A stretch of DNA of 64,000 bases from Psychromonas sp. B3M02 (GCF_003318165.1 NZ_QOCB01000110.1:62001-126000), one strand, 5' to 3'; shown: positions 8,934 to 17,197, counted from the first letter of the stretch. Notes: generated from the letters alone by a model not told the origin. Made by a program: numbers and translations.

Positions 8934-9737
8934 ATGTTCAACAAAAAATTTGCCAAGTTGCTTTATATTTTACCAATCATTTTTGGGTTAGCGGCTTGTG
9001 GAGAAACAGAAAAGAGTGAAGTGATCAAAGTAGGGGCAACAGTGGGGCCTCATGCGGAAGTGGTTGAAGCTGTTGCAGAAGAAGCTGCAAAACAAGGCTT
9101 ACAAGTTGAAGTAGTGATTTTCTCTGATTATATTACACCTAATGCTGCATTAGCGGATGGTAGTTTAGATCTAAACAGTTACCAGCATTTACCATTTTTG
9201 AATAACTTTAATAAAAATAGCGATCAGAAAATAGTATCGATCGGTCATTCAATTTTAATGCGTATGGGTATTTATTCTAATAAATATAAATCAGTTACTG
9301 ATTTACCTGAAAATGCACGTATCTCTATACCTAATGATCCAACCAACGGCGGTCGTGCGTTATTGTTATTAGCTGATGCAGGTTTAATTACCTTAAAGCC
9401 TGATGCAGATTCAAAAACGACGGTATACGATGTTGTTGAAAATCCTAAAAACTTTGAGTTTGTTGAAGTAGAAGCAGCACAATTACCACGTACATTAGAT
9501 GATGTTGATGCATCTGTGATTACTATGAACTATGTGATGTCTGCTGGGTTAAGTCCAAAAGAACAAGGTATTTATTTAGAAGCGAAAGATGCTGAGTTTG
9601 CGGTAATGAACATTGCTGCGCGTGTAGAAGATAAAGATAATGCAACTTACAAAAAATTCGTTGAAATATTCCAGTCTGAAGCAACACGTCAATTCTTAGA
9701 AAAAACTTACAAAGGAACTATCGAAGCTGCTTTTTAA
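8934..9737 (+). CDS. metQ: MetQ/NlpA-family methionine-binding lipoprotein
   Basis: A 267-residue substrate-binding lipoprotein. The lipobox LAAC places the acylated Cys at 22. The mature part has the NlpA/MetQ signature: VGATVGPHAEV near the start, DGSLDLNSYQH, the ISIPNDPTNGGRALLLL segment, and an acidic C-terminal helix. Family members deliver D/L-methionine to the MetNI ABC transporter. No metN or metI flanks it, so it would work with a transporter encoded elsewhere. MetJ-like boxes upstream support a methionine role. The ribosome site is AAGGGAG. Confidence 0.85.
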   Translation: MFNKKFAKLLYILPIIFGLAACGETEKSEVIKVGATVGPHAEVVEAVAEEAAKQGLQVEVVIFSDYITPNAALADGSLDLNSYQHLPFLNNFNKNSDQKIVSIGHSILMRMGIYSNKYKSVTDLPENARISIPNDPTNGGRALLLLADAGLITLKPDADSKTTVYDVVENPKNFEFVEVEAAQLPRTLDDVDASVITMNYVMSAGLSPKEQGIYLEAKDAEFAVMNIAARVEDKDNATYKKFVEIFQSEATRQFLEKTYKGTIEAAF

Positions 9738-9750
9738 ATCCTAATCTATT

Positions 9751-9785
9751 AACGTGACTGTTTGTAATGCAAGCAGTTACGTTTT
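9751..9785 (+). terminator. rho-independent terminator after metQ
   Basis: AACGTGACTG pairs with CAGTTACGTT (one G-T wobble) across a TTTGTAATGCAAG loop, followed by a T-run. It is 14 bases past the metQ stop. Confidence 0.8.
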
Positions 9786-9923
9786 TCTTACTGCCTTCCC
9801 TCAATATAATTGCCACCTCAGTATCCTTTTCATTTAAACATTGCTTTTGTTCCTATTAGATAGAGAGTAACCTAAGCTTTGTATTTCAAAAAATCTTACA
9901 TATATTAATAAAATAAGGCTCCC

Positions 9924-10247
9924 ATGATAAAAGGTTGGATACAAGTTATTATTGGCGTGATGTTATGGATAGCAGCTATCTCCGTAGGTATTACCTGGAT
10001 TGGTTTCTGTTTTGGTACTGTCATTATTGGTATTTTATTACTGTTTTTTGCTCCTAGAATTTTGATTTTTCCGACTTTGTTTATCGGTACCTTTGCTAAT
10101 GGTTTTTTACTGGTGGGTTTAGCGACTATTAAGCTGACTAACCGTGATAAGGATATTATTGATGTTGAAGCGGAATGGGTAAAAACCGATGACGATGATC
10201 AGCAAGTGATACAAGGTAAGCTCGAAGATAAACGCGACCAAGATTAA
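9924..10247 (+). CDS. small inner-membrane protein of unknown function
   Basis: A 107-residue protein not assigned to a family. Residues 5-75 are almost wholly hydrophobic and fit two or three membrane helices. Residues 76-107 form a charged cytoplasmic tail rich in Asp and Lys (KTDDDDQQ). An AAGG ribosome site lies six bases before the ATG. Twenty bases after its stop a cupin gene begins, so the two are probably co-transcribed. No catalytic motif is visible. Confidence 0.7.
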   Translation: MIKGWIQVIIGVMLWIAAISVGITWIGFCFGTVIIGILLLFFAPRILIFPTLFIGTFANGFLLVGLATIKLTNRDKDIIDVEAEWVKTDDDDQQVIQGKLEDKRDQD

Positions 10248-10267
10248 TAGGATTAATAAGGCGATAA

Positions 10268-10579
10268 ATGGATATTATCAGAGGCAAACAGTTTACAGCA
10301 GATCGCGCTTGGGGCGCTAAAGATATTGCCAATATGAATGGGATCACCACCCGTTTGCATTGGACGGATCAAGCTTATAAATGGCATGTAAATGATGGCC
10401 AAGAGGTCTTTGTTGTGCTCGATGGTGTTGTTAATATGCATTATAAAGAACAAGGCATACAGCAAAGCGTGTTATTAGAAAGCGGTGATATATTTTACGC
10501 GAGTATTGGTACCGAGCATGTTGCTTGCCCGGTAGGTGAGGCAAGAATTCTAGTGGTAGAAAACGAAGGCAGTGTTTAG
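10268..10579 (+). CDS. single-domain cupin protein
   Basis: A 103-residue protein with both cupin motifs. Motif 1 runs HVNDGQEVFVVLDGVVNMHY, with the usual first metal His region and Glu. Motif 2 is GDIFYASIGTEHVACP, with its conserved Gly, Asp and His. Such small cupins bind a metal or sugar-like ligand in a beta-barrel, and the substrate cannot be inferred. It follows the small membrane gene by 20 bases with an ATAAGG ribosome site, suggesting a two-gene operon. The stop lies 9 bases from that of a convergent gene. Confidence 0.85.
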   Translation: MDIIRGKQFTADRAWGAKDIANMNGITTRLHWTDQAYKWHVNDGQEVFVVLDGVVNMHYKEQGIQQSVLLESGDIFYASIGTEHVACPVGEARILVVENEGSV

Positions 10580-10588
10580 GCTTTTTGA

Positions 10589-10819
10589 TTAATGCTCAGA
10601 CATTAATAATCTAACGCACTCTTCTCGTGTTACTCCATTTAAAAAACACTGTTTAATTTGTTGTTCCTGCTCAGGAGATAAAAGGTAGGGGCTTTGTTGT
10701 GTTTCTTTACTGAGATCACGAATGATGCGGCGACGGTAAACGGCTTTACGATTACGGTGAAATAAAAAGCTAGAAAGTCCAAAAACAACTACACCACAAA
10801 CAATATAAAATATGAGCAT
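10589..10819 (-). CDS. small single-pass membrane protein, unknown
   Basis: A 76-residue protein. The N-terminal helix (about residues 2-20, IFYIVCGVVVFGLSSFLF) is followed by a basic stretch (HRNRKAVYRRRI, positive-inside) and a charged helix ending REECVRLLMSEH. A strong AAGGAGA site precedes the ATG. The topology suggests a membrane-tethered cytoplasmic tail. I recognise no family. Confidence 0.65.
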   Translation of the reverse strand: MLIFYIVCGVVVFGLSSFLFHRNRKAVYRRRIIRDLSKETQQSPYLLSPEQEQQIKQCFLNGVTREECVRLLMSEH

Positions 10820-10865
10820 TAGTTTCTCCTTTATTATTTTACTATGTTCATACTAACTTAGATTC

Positions 10866-10906
10866 CATACCAATTATATTAAAGAATAGATCACTGGATT
10901 GGTGTG
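10866..10906. repeat. imperfect inverted repeat with ATACCAATTA end
   Basis: CATACCAAT at 10866 pairs with ATTGGTGTG at 10898-10906 (one wobble). The left end shares ATACCAATTA with the larger palindrome at 52531, so the two may belong to one dispersed family of short palindromic repeats. It sits just upstream of the EamA transporter gene. Confidence 0.45.
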
Positions 10907-10936
10907 ATTGGCATTTGCATTTTTTAAGGATAATCC

Positions 10937-11824
10937 ATGTCACTGGCAAGCGTTTTACGGTTAGTTTTATTAGCTTCAATGTGGGGCGGTTCGTTTCTAT
11001 TTATGCGTTTAACGGCAAATAGCTTAGGCGCAGCGTATCTGATTGAAGGTCGCGTTTTAGCAGCTGCATTGTGTTTACTATTGATCAGCTGTTATTTACG
11101 TAGAACATTAGCCTTTATGTCGAATATTAAACACTTCTTTATTGTCGGCGCCTTTAATACTGCTTTTCCTTTTTTGATGTTTGCCTATGCAGCGCAAACC
11201 TTAAATGCGTCAACCCTAGCGATCCTTAATTCTACAGCGCCTTTATTTGGAGCGGTGATTGCCAGTATTTGGCAAAAAGAACGTATTAAATTAAAAGCGA
11301 GTATGGGCTTATTATTGGGGATATTTGGCGTAACGGTATTGGTTGGTCATCAAGCCTTAACATTAGGCGAGCAAGGTGTATGGGCTATTTTAGCGTGTTT
11401 AGCGGCTGCAATGATGTATGGATTCTCGGCTAATTATACTAAAGTTGCGCCTGTTGTTGCTCCCTTTGAAAATGCCCATGGCAGCATGTGGGCGGCGGTG
11501 ATTGTGGTCTTGCCTTTATTGCCTTTGATTCCGATCCGTGACCCAATTACTTTACCGATTAGTTTATCTGTATTGACCTTAGGGATTGTTTGTACCGGAC
11601 TTGCTTACTTATTATATTTTAGGTTAGTAAAGGATGATGGGCCTGCTTCTGCTTTATCTGTGACTTTTTTAGTGCCCTTGTTTGGTATTTTATGGGGATC
11701 GTTATTTTTAGGTGAGGAGATTGGCCTTAATACGTTATTAGGTGGGGTATTAGTTGTTGCGGGTACGGTATTAGTGACTGGTTTTTCCTTTAAAAAATCA
11801 GTGAAGGTGCCAGTTAAAGCATAA
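10937..11824 (+). CDS. EamA/DMT-superfamily permease
   Basis: A 295-residue membrane protein with about ten hydrophobic helices arranged as two EamA repeats (roughly residues 5-135 and 150-285). Typical markers are the start LLASMWGGSFLFMRL, the end-of-repeat segment TLAILNSTAPLFGAVIASIW with its partner SALSVTFLVPLFGILWGSLFLGE, and a basic cytoplasmic tail. Members export or import metabolites such as amino acids or nucleosides, and the substrate cannot be predicted. The ribosome site AAGGA is well placed. It is convergent with a hydratase gene. Confidence 0.88.
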   Translation: MSLASVLRLVLLASMWGGSFLFMRLTANSLGAAYLIEGRVLAAALCLLLISCYLRRTLAFMSNIKHFFIVGAFNTAFPFLMFAYAAQTLNASTLAILNSTAPLFGAVIASIWQKERIKLKASMGLLLGIFGVTVLVGHQALTLGEQGVWAILACLAAAMMYGFSANYTKVAPVVAPFENAHGSMWAAVIVVLPLLPLIPIRDPITLPISLSVLTLGIVCTGLAYLLYFRLVKDDGPASALSVTFLVPLFGILWGSLFLGEEIGLNTLLGGVLVVAGTVLVTGFSFKKSVKVPVKA

Positions 11825-11844
11825 CGTTATTGATAACGTTATGC
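11819..11844. terminator. 12-bp perfect hairpin overlapping the EamA gene stop
   Basis: GCATAACGTTAT and ATAACGTTATGC pair perfectly around a TG. The left arm contains the stop codon. There is no T-run, so it may be a bidirectional barrier between convergent genes rather than a classical terminator. Confidence 0.5.
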
Positions 11845-11858
11845 TCAAAGCGACTCTG

Positions 11859-12650
11859 TTACACAGGCTTAAAGGTGACTTTATATTCTCCTAAACCTTT
11901 GTAAGTAACACCCATAGTGTTGATTGGTACTTCAATTGCTCCAGCGTAAGAGCCAGTAATAATTGCTTGACCCTTTTTGAAGCTAACACCTCGTTCGCGC
12001 ATAAAGTTGATTAGCCAATAAACTGCTTTATGTGCCGAAAGATTAGGGTGCTTACCTTCATACCCTGTTGTTGTGGTATTGCCATTTTCATCAGTTGTTT
12101 CAAAAGTGATATCAATAGTACCCGCATGGTATGCTTGTTCTTTAGTGATTTCTGGGCCAACAAAAATACCTTGGTTGAATAAGCAGTCTGCTAAATTATC
12201 AAAGAACACACGATTATCATCAGGTAGGTAACGACGTTGCATTAATTCTAAAGCCATATGGCATGATGCGATGGCATCATCGACTTCAGCGTCAGAATAA
12301 GCGTTATCACGCGCTGGTAAGTCTTGACCTAATACAAAGGCAATCTCAGGCTCGATAAGCGTTTTACCTGGCTCAGTTGATTCTACTAAACAAGTTTCGC
12401 CTTGTTGTATTGTTCCTTCTAAAACTGGTGCCACCACCATCTGCTCAGGATCAAGAGGCACTAAACATTTCCATCCACCAATTGCTTTCTCACTCTCTTG
12501 TACAGTGGCAAATTGAATTGCTAGTGCATCATCTAAGTTGGTAGGGCGAATTGCTGCAGCAAGCAGATCACCTTTTATGTTGGTTTTACGTCTTGCTAGT
12601 AGTTCTTGAGCAGCCGCAGTACAAGCTTCTTGGGTTAATGTTTTAGTCAT
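11859..12650 (-). CDS. 2-keto-4-pentenoate hydratase / fumarylacetoacetate hydrolase-family protein
   Basis: A 263-residue enzyme of the MhpD/HpaH/DmpE hydratase-decarboxylase branch. The metal-binding pattern is EPEIAFVLGQDL, followed by a conserved acidic segment (DAIASCHMALELMQ) and a late GQAIITGSYAGAIEV glycine-rich segment. The family hydrates 2-hydroxypentadienoate or decarboxylates oxalocrotonate in aromatic meta-cleavage. No other aromatic degradation gene is present here, so the physiological substrate is unclear. It is a single gene, convergent with the EamA transporter. Confidence 0.82.
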   Translation of the reverse strand: MTKTLTQEACTAAAQELLARRKTNIKGDLLAAAIRPTNLDDALAIQFATVQESEKAIGGWKCLVPLDPEQMVVAPVLEGTIQQGETCLVESTEPGKTLIEPEIAFVLGQDLPARDNAYSDAEVDDAIASCHMALELMQRRYLPDDNRVFFDNLADCLFNQGIFVGPEITKEQAYHAGTIDITFETTDENGNTTTTGYEGKHPNLSAHKAVYWLINFMRERGVSFKKGQAIITGSYAGAIEVPINTMGVTYKGLGEYKVTFKPV

Positions 12651-12801
12651 ATTCAGTCTCTTTAATCAGGTTATTGAAAGTGAGTTGTTGGCACATAATA
12701 ACGGCTATGAAATGAAAAAGTTAGTATTTGTATGACTTTTTAGGAAGTTTGTTATGAAGCGCAGATTTATCTGAAAAAGTGATAAGGTATTAAGAATAGT
12801 A

Positions 12802-12834
12802 AAGCCTATTAACTGAGTTAGTTAATAGGCTTTT
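12802..12834 (-). terminator. terminator-like hairpin after exbD
   Basis: AAGCCTATTAACT and AGTTAATAGGCTT form a perfect 13-bp stem with a five-base loop, starting 7 bases beyond the exbD stop on the minus strand. The following T-run is short. Confidence 0.75.
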
Positions 12835-12840
12835 CATCTG

Positions 12841-13257
12841 CTATTTCTCGTCGTCGATTAATAGCTGAGTCGCTTGAATATTATGTTGTTGTAAAAAACC
12901 CAGTAATTTTACCATATATTGCACATCGGAGGTTTTATCTGCGGCAATAATCCATTCTGTATCAGGCTTTTCTTGTACCGTTTTAATTAAGTGTGTTTGA
13001 AATGCTTCCCAGTTTGGTAGTGTTTCACCATCGATTGCCCAACGTGGCTCAGTCGCCAAGATGTTTATCGTTACTGCTTTATTATCAACAACCTGTACCG
13101 CACTTGTATCAGTGGTGGGTAAGTCAACCTGTAGTGATTGCAGCTTGATATTAGCCGATAGCATTAGAAACACCATCACGATAAAAATAATATCTAATAA
13201 CGGCGTTAAATCTACCTGTACTGACTCAGATTCATTTTTAGCTTGGCTGCGTATCAC
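12841..13257 (-). CDS. exbD: TonB-system energy transducer ExbD
   Basis: A 138-residue ExbD. It has a short cytoplasmic N-terminus, one membrane helix (about 20-42) with the essential proton-path Asp22 in LTPLLDIIFIVMVF, and a periplasmic domain. ExbD and ExbB form the proton channel that energises TonB for uptake through outer-membrane receptors. Its start overlaps the exbB stop by 4 bases, so translation is coupled. It is last in the tonB-exbB-exbD operon. Confidence 0.94.
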   Translation of the reverse strand: MIRSQAKNESESVQVDLTPLLDIIFIVMVFLMLSANIKLQSLQVDLPTTDTSAVQVVDNKAVTINILATEPRWAIDGETLPNWEAFQTHLIKTVQEKPDTEWIIAADKTSDVQYMVKLLGFLQQHNIQATQLLIDDEK

Positions 13258-13937
13258 GATTGTACTTCCTGGTTGGTCGCTTTTACTTTTGGTGCACGTT
13301 TTTGGTCAGGGAAGTCCACACCTTGTAGCCATAAATTACAGAAATTAAGTGTAAACTCTAGGCGGTAAGTTACTTTATCAGCCCATAAACCTAATAGTTG
13401 TGCGCCACAAATAGCTGGTAGTGCAACTAATAAACCGGCAGCGGTAGTACGCATAGCAATACCTAAACCATCGGCTAGGTCATTTGGTGTCACTGAACCT
13501 GTGGTTAAGGCAATGGCTTTAAACATTTCGATTAAGCCCAGTACCGTACCAAGTAAACCTAGTAACGGACTGATCATGCCGATCAGCGCTAGCATTTTTA
13601 ATCCACTGCGAAGTTCTTGGCGTTTATCTTGTACCCAGATACTCGCGGTGTCTTCACGTAGTTGTTGGCTAAAGTGTTGGTGAGCAAATAACATCGACAT
13701 GCCACGTTTTGCGAGATTTTTCTCAGTTTTTAAACGAATGCTTAAGGATTGTAATTTCTCAGTTTGTTTTGGGTCGTGATGCTCTAGGATTTTAATGATC
13801 TCTTTTTTGCTTAATGAGCCTGAACTGATCAGTTTTAATAAACGCTCACTAATGATCATTAATGTCAGTACAGAGCAAATAATAAGAGGCCAAGTCATTA
13901 AGCCTAGTTGTTCTTGTAAAATAGTAAATAAGGTCAT
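13254..13937 (-). CDS. exbB: TonB-system proton channel subunit ExbB
   Basis: A 227-residue MotA/TolQ/ExbB-family protein. TM1 is at about residues 12-32. A long basic cytoplasmic loop follows. TM2 contains IGMISPLLGLLGTVLGLIEMF and TM3 contains GIAMRTTAAGLLVALPAI, both family hallmarks. It assembles with ExbD to drive TonB. It starts 2 bases after the tonB stop. The operon order tonB-exbB-exbD is the one used by many vibrios and other marine gammaproteobacteria, unlike the split exbBD and tonB of E. coli. Confidence 0.94.
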   Translation of the reverse strand: MTLFTILQEQLGLMTWPLIICSVLTLMIISERLLKLISSGSLSKKEIIKILEHHDPKQTEKLQSLSIRLKTEKNLAKRGMSMLFAHQHFSQQLREDTASIWVQDKRQELRSGLKMLALIGMISPLLGLLGTVLGLIEMFKAIALTTGSVTPNDLADGLGIAMRTTAAGLLVALPAICGAQLLGLWADKVTYRLEFTLNFCNLWLQGVDFPDQKRAPKVKATNQEVQS

Positions 13938-13939
13938 GA

Positions 13940-14710
13940 TTAATCCAGTTGAAAACTAATAGGTATGTAAATTCGGTGAGCAATACGTTTGCCGTTAACA
14001 ATATGAGGAGAGAACTCCCATTTTTTAATGGCTTTTAGTGCCGCTACATCAAGCACTTTTGCACCCGATGAGTCTTTTAATAATAATTTCGTCTGCTTGC
14101 CTTTTTCATCTAACCAGACTTCATAGGTAACAGTCCCCTCTATTCCTCTGCGTTTTGCCATACGAGGATACTTTGGTGGTTTAGGTGTACTTAAAAAGCG
14201 ACTTTTTTGTATTAATTGTGGTTTACTTTGTAACTCATTGCTTTGTTGAGCCACTTTTTCTTTAGTGATCTCGATTTTATCTTTGAGTACAGGTGCAGGA
14301 GGAGCAGGTGTTGATTTGACCACTTCTTTTGGCGGTTCGACTACTTTCTTTGGTTCTTTTTTTGGTGTTGGTTGCTTTTTAACAACCTTTTGAACCGGCT
14401 TAGGAGTCTCTTTTTTGATCTCTTTTGGTTTGGTTTTTTGTTTAACAATACGCTTTTTCTCAGTCGGTTTGACTGGTTTTTTGGCTACCGGTTTAGGTGT
14501 TGGTTTAACTACTTCTTTTGCTTCAACAACTGGCGGTGTTGGTGGCTCTACTTTTTTAGGTTCAACTTTGGCTGGTTTAGTAAAGCTAATACTCACACTT
14601 TGCGTTTGTTGAGAGAGTGGAATAGCCATTGCAGGTTGATCTAGCAAAGGCGAAAAAATTAAAAAATGGATCGCTACTGATAACAGTCCTGCACAGAGAT
14701 AACGATACAT
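13940..14710 (-). CDS. tonB: energy transducer TonB
   Basis: A 256-residue TonB from the ATG at 14710. The upstream in-frame TTG at 14725 lacks support. A membrane anchor spans about residues 3-25. Next comes a long Pro/Lys/Glu-rich periplasmic spacer with repeats such as KPVAKKPVKPTEKK (about 50-165). The C-terminal TonB domain (about 180-256) carries PKYPRMAKRRGIEGTVTYEV and KKWEFSPH. It transmits proton-motive energy to siderophore or other outer-membrane receptors. The operon promoter overlaps a Fur-box-like sequence, predicting iron repression. Confidence 0.94.
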   Translation of the reverse strand: MYRYLCAGLLSVAIHFLIFSPLLDQPAMAIPLSQQTQSVSISFTKPAKVEPKKVEPPTPPVVEAKEVVKPTPKPVAKKPVKPTEKKRIVKQKTKPKEIKKETPKPVQKVVKKQPTPKKEPKKVVEPPKEVVKSTPAPPAPVLKDKIEITKEKVAQQSNELQSKPQLIQKSRFLSTPKPPKYPRMAKRRGIEGTVTYEVWLDEKGKQTKLLLKDSSGAKVLDVAALKAIKKWEFSPHIVNGKRIAHRIYIPISFQLD

Positions 14711-14748
14711 AAAAAAACACCCCAAATACGAATAACGAAACGATACCT

Positions 14749-14783
14749 ATTATCAACTAAAACAGGAGTGATATCAATTATCA
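14749..14783 (-). promoter_or_regulatory. tonB operon promoter overlapped by a Fur-box-like site
   Basis: On the minus strand, TTGATA (14777-14772) and GATAAT (14754-14749) are spaced by 17 bases. The 15-mer at 14769-14783, TGATATCAATTATCA, fits the 7-1-7 Fur pattern TGATAAT-n-ATTATCA at 12 of 14 positions and covers the -35 box, an arrangement expected for iron-Fur repression. Confidence 0.7.
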
Positions 14784-14854
14784 TTCATAAAAAGTTTAGT
14801 TGTTGCTGAGTGGGGGGAAGGAAGTAACAAGGACGATTTGTAGTGAGGTATAGT

Positions 14855-14886
14855 TGACCCTAAATATTTACTTATATTTAGGGTCA
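14855..14886 (-). terminator. 13-bp perfect hairpin downstream of the outer-membrane barrel gene
   Basis: TGACCCTAAATAT and ATATTTAGGGTCA pair perfectly around TTACTT, 9 bases after the stop of the minus-strand gene. No T-run follows, so it may stabilise the 3' end rather than terminate by itself. Confidence 0.6.
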
Positions 14887-14895
14887 TTTGGTTAT

Positions 14896-15420
14896 CTAAA
14901 ACTTATAACCGATAGTGATATTAGTTTGAGTTAATTCGATTTCTTCATCAATTAGATCTAAGAATTCAAAATTTACTTCTGATTTATTAAAGCTGATATC
15001 AGTATAAAAATTTTGATACTGCATGCGTAACCCTAAACCATAATAAGAAGTCGTATCATCTATAAAACTAAAACCTTCTACTTCAGAGTTAAAAGATTGC
15101 ACTCCACCTGTAATATAGGGCTTGATGAAAAAGCTTTCTCCAGTATTAAAAGCATAACCTAAGTCGGCACCTAATCTAGCAGCTTTATTTTCTATATCAA
15201 TACCATCTTCAGTATCAGTAGTCATTTCATAAGACAAATTTATACCAATAATTTTATTAAAGTCATAGCCAACTTCAATTTTGAATCCGTCGCCTGCATC
15301 TTCATCCTCTAGCTCGATTTCAGAGTATCCTAAACCAATTCTTGCACCGCTAAATTCATCTGCAATTACTGACGTTGATAATGCAGCTCCTATAAGCCCT
15401 AATGTTATTAGTTGTTTCAA
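14896..15420 (-). CDS. small outer-membrane beta-barrel protein
   Basis: A 174-residue protein with an N-terminal signal peptide ending near VIADEF, then about eight amphipathic strands rich in alternating aromatic and acidic residues. It has an OmpA/OprF-like or porin_OmpL-type opsin fold size and ends in YKF, the C-terminal aromatic signature recognised by the BAM complex. The loops are very acidic (ELEDEDAGDG, LIDEEIEL). Function unknown; it may be a structural or small-channel barrel. It is monocistronic with a hairpin after it. Confidence 0.7.
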   Translation of the reverse strand: MKQLITLGLIGAALSTSVIADEFSGARIGLGYSEIELEDEDAGDGFKIEVGYDFNKIIGINLSYEMTTDTEDGIDIENKAARLGADLGYAFNTGESFFIKPYITGGVQSFNSEVEGFSFIDDTTSYYGLGLRMQYQNFYTDISFNKSEVNFEFLDLIDEEIELTQTNITIGYKF

Positions 15421-15611
15421 TGTAAAGTCCTATTTTATATGAGAAACTTATGCCATATGACATCAAGTAATTTTCTCTTAATTGTCAAAATAAAGCAAAC
15501 TAAATGTATTTATTATAGGTTTATTTAATTGATTATAAAAGAGCATCTGTATTCGAATTGCTTAACTGTTAAACTACAGCAATATGCCTTTTAGATTGTT
15601 TGGAAATTACT

Positions 15612-16805
15612 ATGTCATCTGTTGTACTTAATACCCTTGAAGATTTTTACCATTTACTATCACAAAGCCTTAATGATAATCAGATGGTGAAGTTGCTATT
15701 AAGTAAATATAGAGGGGCAGACAAAAGCTTAAACCGACTTAGTATTCGCCCAATAACATTACAAAATGAACCTGTATTGAGTTTTGTTTATGAGCATCAA
15801 ACTAATCATATTACTAAAAACCATTCTTACGCAGCTGCATTAAATGAGATTAATCAATTAGTGGGTGAAGATTTTAAAAGTGCTTACCTGACATTATCTA
15901 ACGTTGAAGTACAAATTGAGTTTAGTAAAAAAGGCAAACTTAAAATTTCTCATCATAAGGCAAAACAAGGGCAAGCAGTGGCTGCAACGCATAACCGACA
16001 AAAGAATCGCTTTGTCGATATTCAACGCCCATTTTTAACTGCACTTAAAGTGACTGATAAGCAGCATAAATTAATTCCTGCTATGTCTAACAAATGGAAG
16101 CAGATTAATAAGTTCATTGAGATATTCAGTCAAGCATTAGAGGTTTCGCCTCATGATAAAAGCACACCATTAAATGTTGTTGATTTTGGATCTGGTAAAG
16201 GTTACTTAACTTTTGCTATTCACGATTATCTTCGTCATACCCTAAACAATGATGCGCAAGTGACGGGTGTTGAGTTACGTCAAGCATTAGCAGACTTATG
16301 TAATGAAGCAGCACAAACGTTAGATCATCAGGGTTTAGACTTTGTATGTGGTGATGTTAAAACCCATGCACCTAAGCAGACTGATGTGATGATTGCCTTA
16401 CATGCCTGTGATGTAGCTACTGACTATGCTATTCATTATGGTATTAGAGCGAATGCCAGTATTATTATGTGCTCTCCATGTTGCCATAAACAGATTCGTC
16501 CACAGATGCAAAGCCCTGAGTTGTTTCAACCTATGTTGCAGTATGGCGTTCATTTAGGTCAACAAGCGGAAATGGTAACGGATTCACTACGTGCGTTATT
16601 ATTAGAAGCTAATGGCTATACCACTAAAGTGTTTGAATTTATTAGCTTAGAGCATACCAATAAGAATAAAATGATTTTGGCTGTTAAGAAAGACAAGGTT
16701 AATGAAAAAGAGCAACAGCAGTTATTAAAGCAAATTGCAGATATTAAAGACTACTATGGTATTTCAGATCATTGTTTAGAAACCTTATTAGCTGAAAGCG
16801 CTTAA
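15612..16805 (+). CDS. class I SAM-dependent methyltransferase (Methyltransf_32/TRM13-like)
   Basis: A 397-residue protein from the ATG at 15612; the TTG at 15600 would add four residues but overlaps the GGAA ribosome site. The N-terminal 170 residues are a poorly conserved basic domain that could bind RNA. The methyltransferase domain has motif I VVDFGSGKGYLTF, then VTGVELRQ, MIALHACDVATD, and a cysteine-bearing CSPCCHKQIRPQ. This last motif resembles the domain of GSTCD and TRM13-type tRNA methyltransferases. The substrate is probably a nucleic acid (inference). Confidence 0.75.
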   Translation: MSSVVLNTLEDFYHLLSQSLNDNQMVKLLLSKYRGADKSLNRLSIRPITLQNEPVLSFVYEHQTNHITKNHSYAAALNEINQLVGEDFKSAYLTLSNVEVQIEFSKKGKLKISHHKAKQGQAVAATHNRQKNRFVDIQRPFLTALKVTDKQHKLIPAMSNKWKQINKFIEIFSQALEVSPHDKSTPLNVVDFGSGKGYLTFAIHDYLRHTLNNDAQVTGVELRQALADLCNEAAQTLDHQGLDFVCGDVKTHAPKQTDVMIALHACDVATDYAIHYGIRANASIIMCSPCCHKQIRPQMQSPELFQPMLQYGVHLGQQAEMVTDSLRALLLEANGYTTKVFEFISLEHTNKNKMILAVKKDKVNEKEQQQLLKQIADIKDYYGISDHCLETLLAESA

Positions 16806-16876
16806 TGTAATTGATATAAGGTAAGTAATAGAAGGGCAGGGTGATACTACCTTTCTATTATTGTTCAGCAATGAGA

Positions 16877-17197
16877 TTAAAAAGTATGGCGTTGTTTAGC
16901 TAGGTTAACGATTTTCGCGATCTCTTTATTTTCATCTATTAATATACCTTCCTCTTTAAGCAAGGCAATTTTCTTAGCGGTCCCCAATGCAAACTTACCT
17001 ATAGCGCCATTACTATTCACCACTCGATGACAAGGTACTATGATTGGCGTTGGGTTGCTGGCCATTGCATTACCTACTGCTTGATAAGCTTTACCACCAA
17101 GTTGATGTGCTATATCTGCATAGGTCACCACTTTACCGCGTGGAATTTGCATTAATAATGCATAGCACTGTTCATTAAATGATTTATTTGAATCCAT
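16877..17197 (-). CDS. MGMT-fold DNA-binding protein with PCHR active site (alkyltransferase-like)
   Basis: A 106-residue single-domain member of the O6-alkylguanine-DNA alkyltransferase family, covering only the helix-turn-helix/active-site domain. Cys56 lies in IVPCHRVV, preceded by the IPRGKVVTYADIA wing and the recognition helix QAVGNAMASNP. True ATL proteins replace this Cys by Trp, so methyl acceptance remains possible here. The Ada/Ogt N-terminal domain is missing. It overlaps the rsuA end by 14 bases and is last in the tmcA-rsuA operon. Confidence 0.82.
   Translation of the reverse strand: MDSNKSFNEQCYALLMQIPRGKVVTYADIAHQLGGKAYQAVGNAMASNPTPIIVPCHRVVNSNGAIGKFALGTAKKIALLKEEGILIDENKEIAKIVNLAKQRHTF

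Noticed and set aside
16877-17197. Calling the small MGMT gene a true ATL protein
   Set aside because: ATL proteins have Trp in place of the active Cys; here the motif is PCHR, so the neutral call alkyltransferase-like was used.
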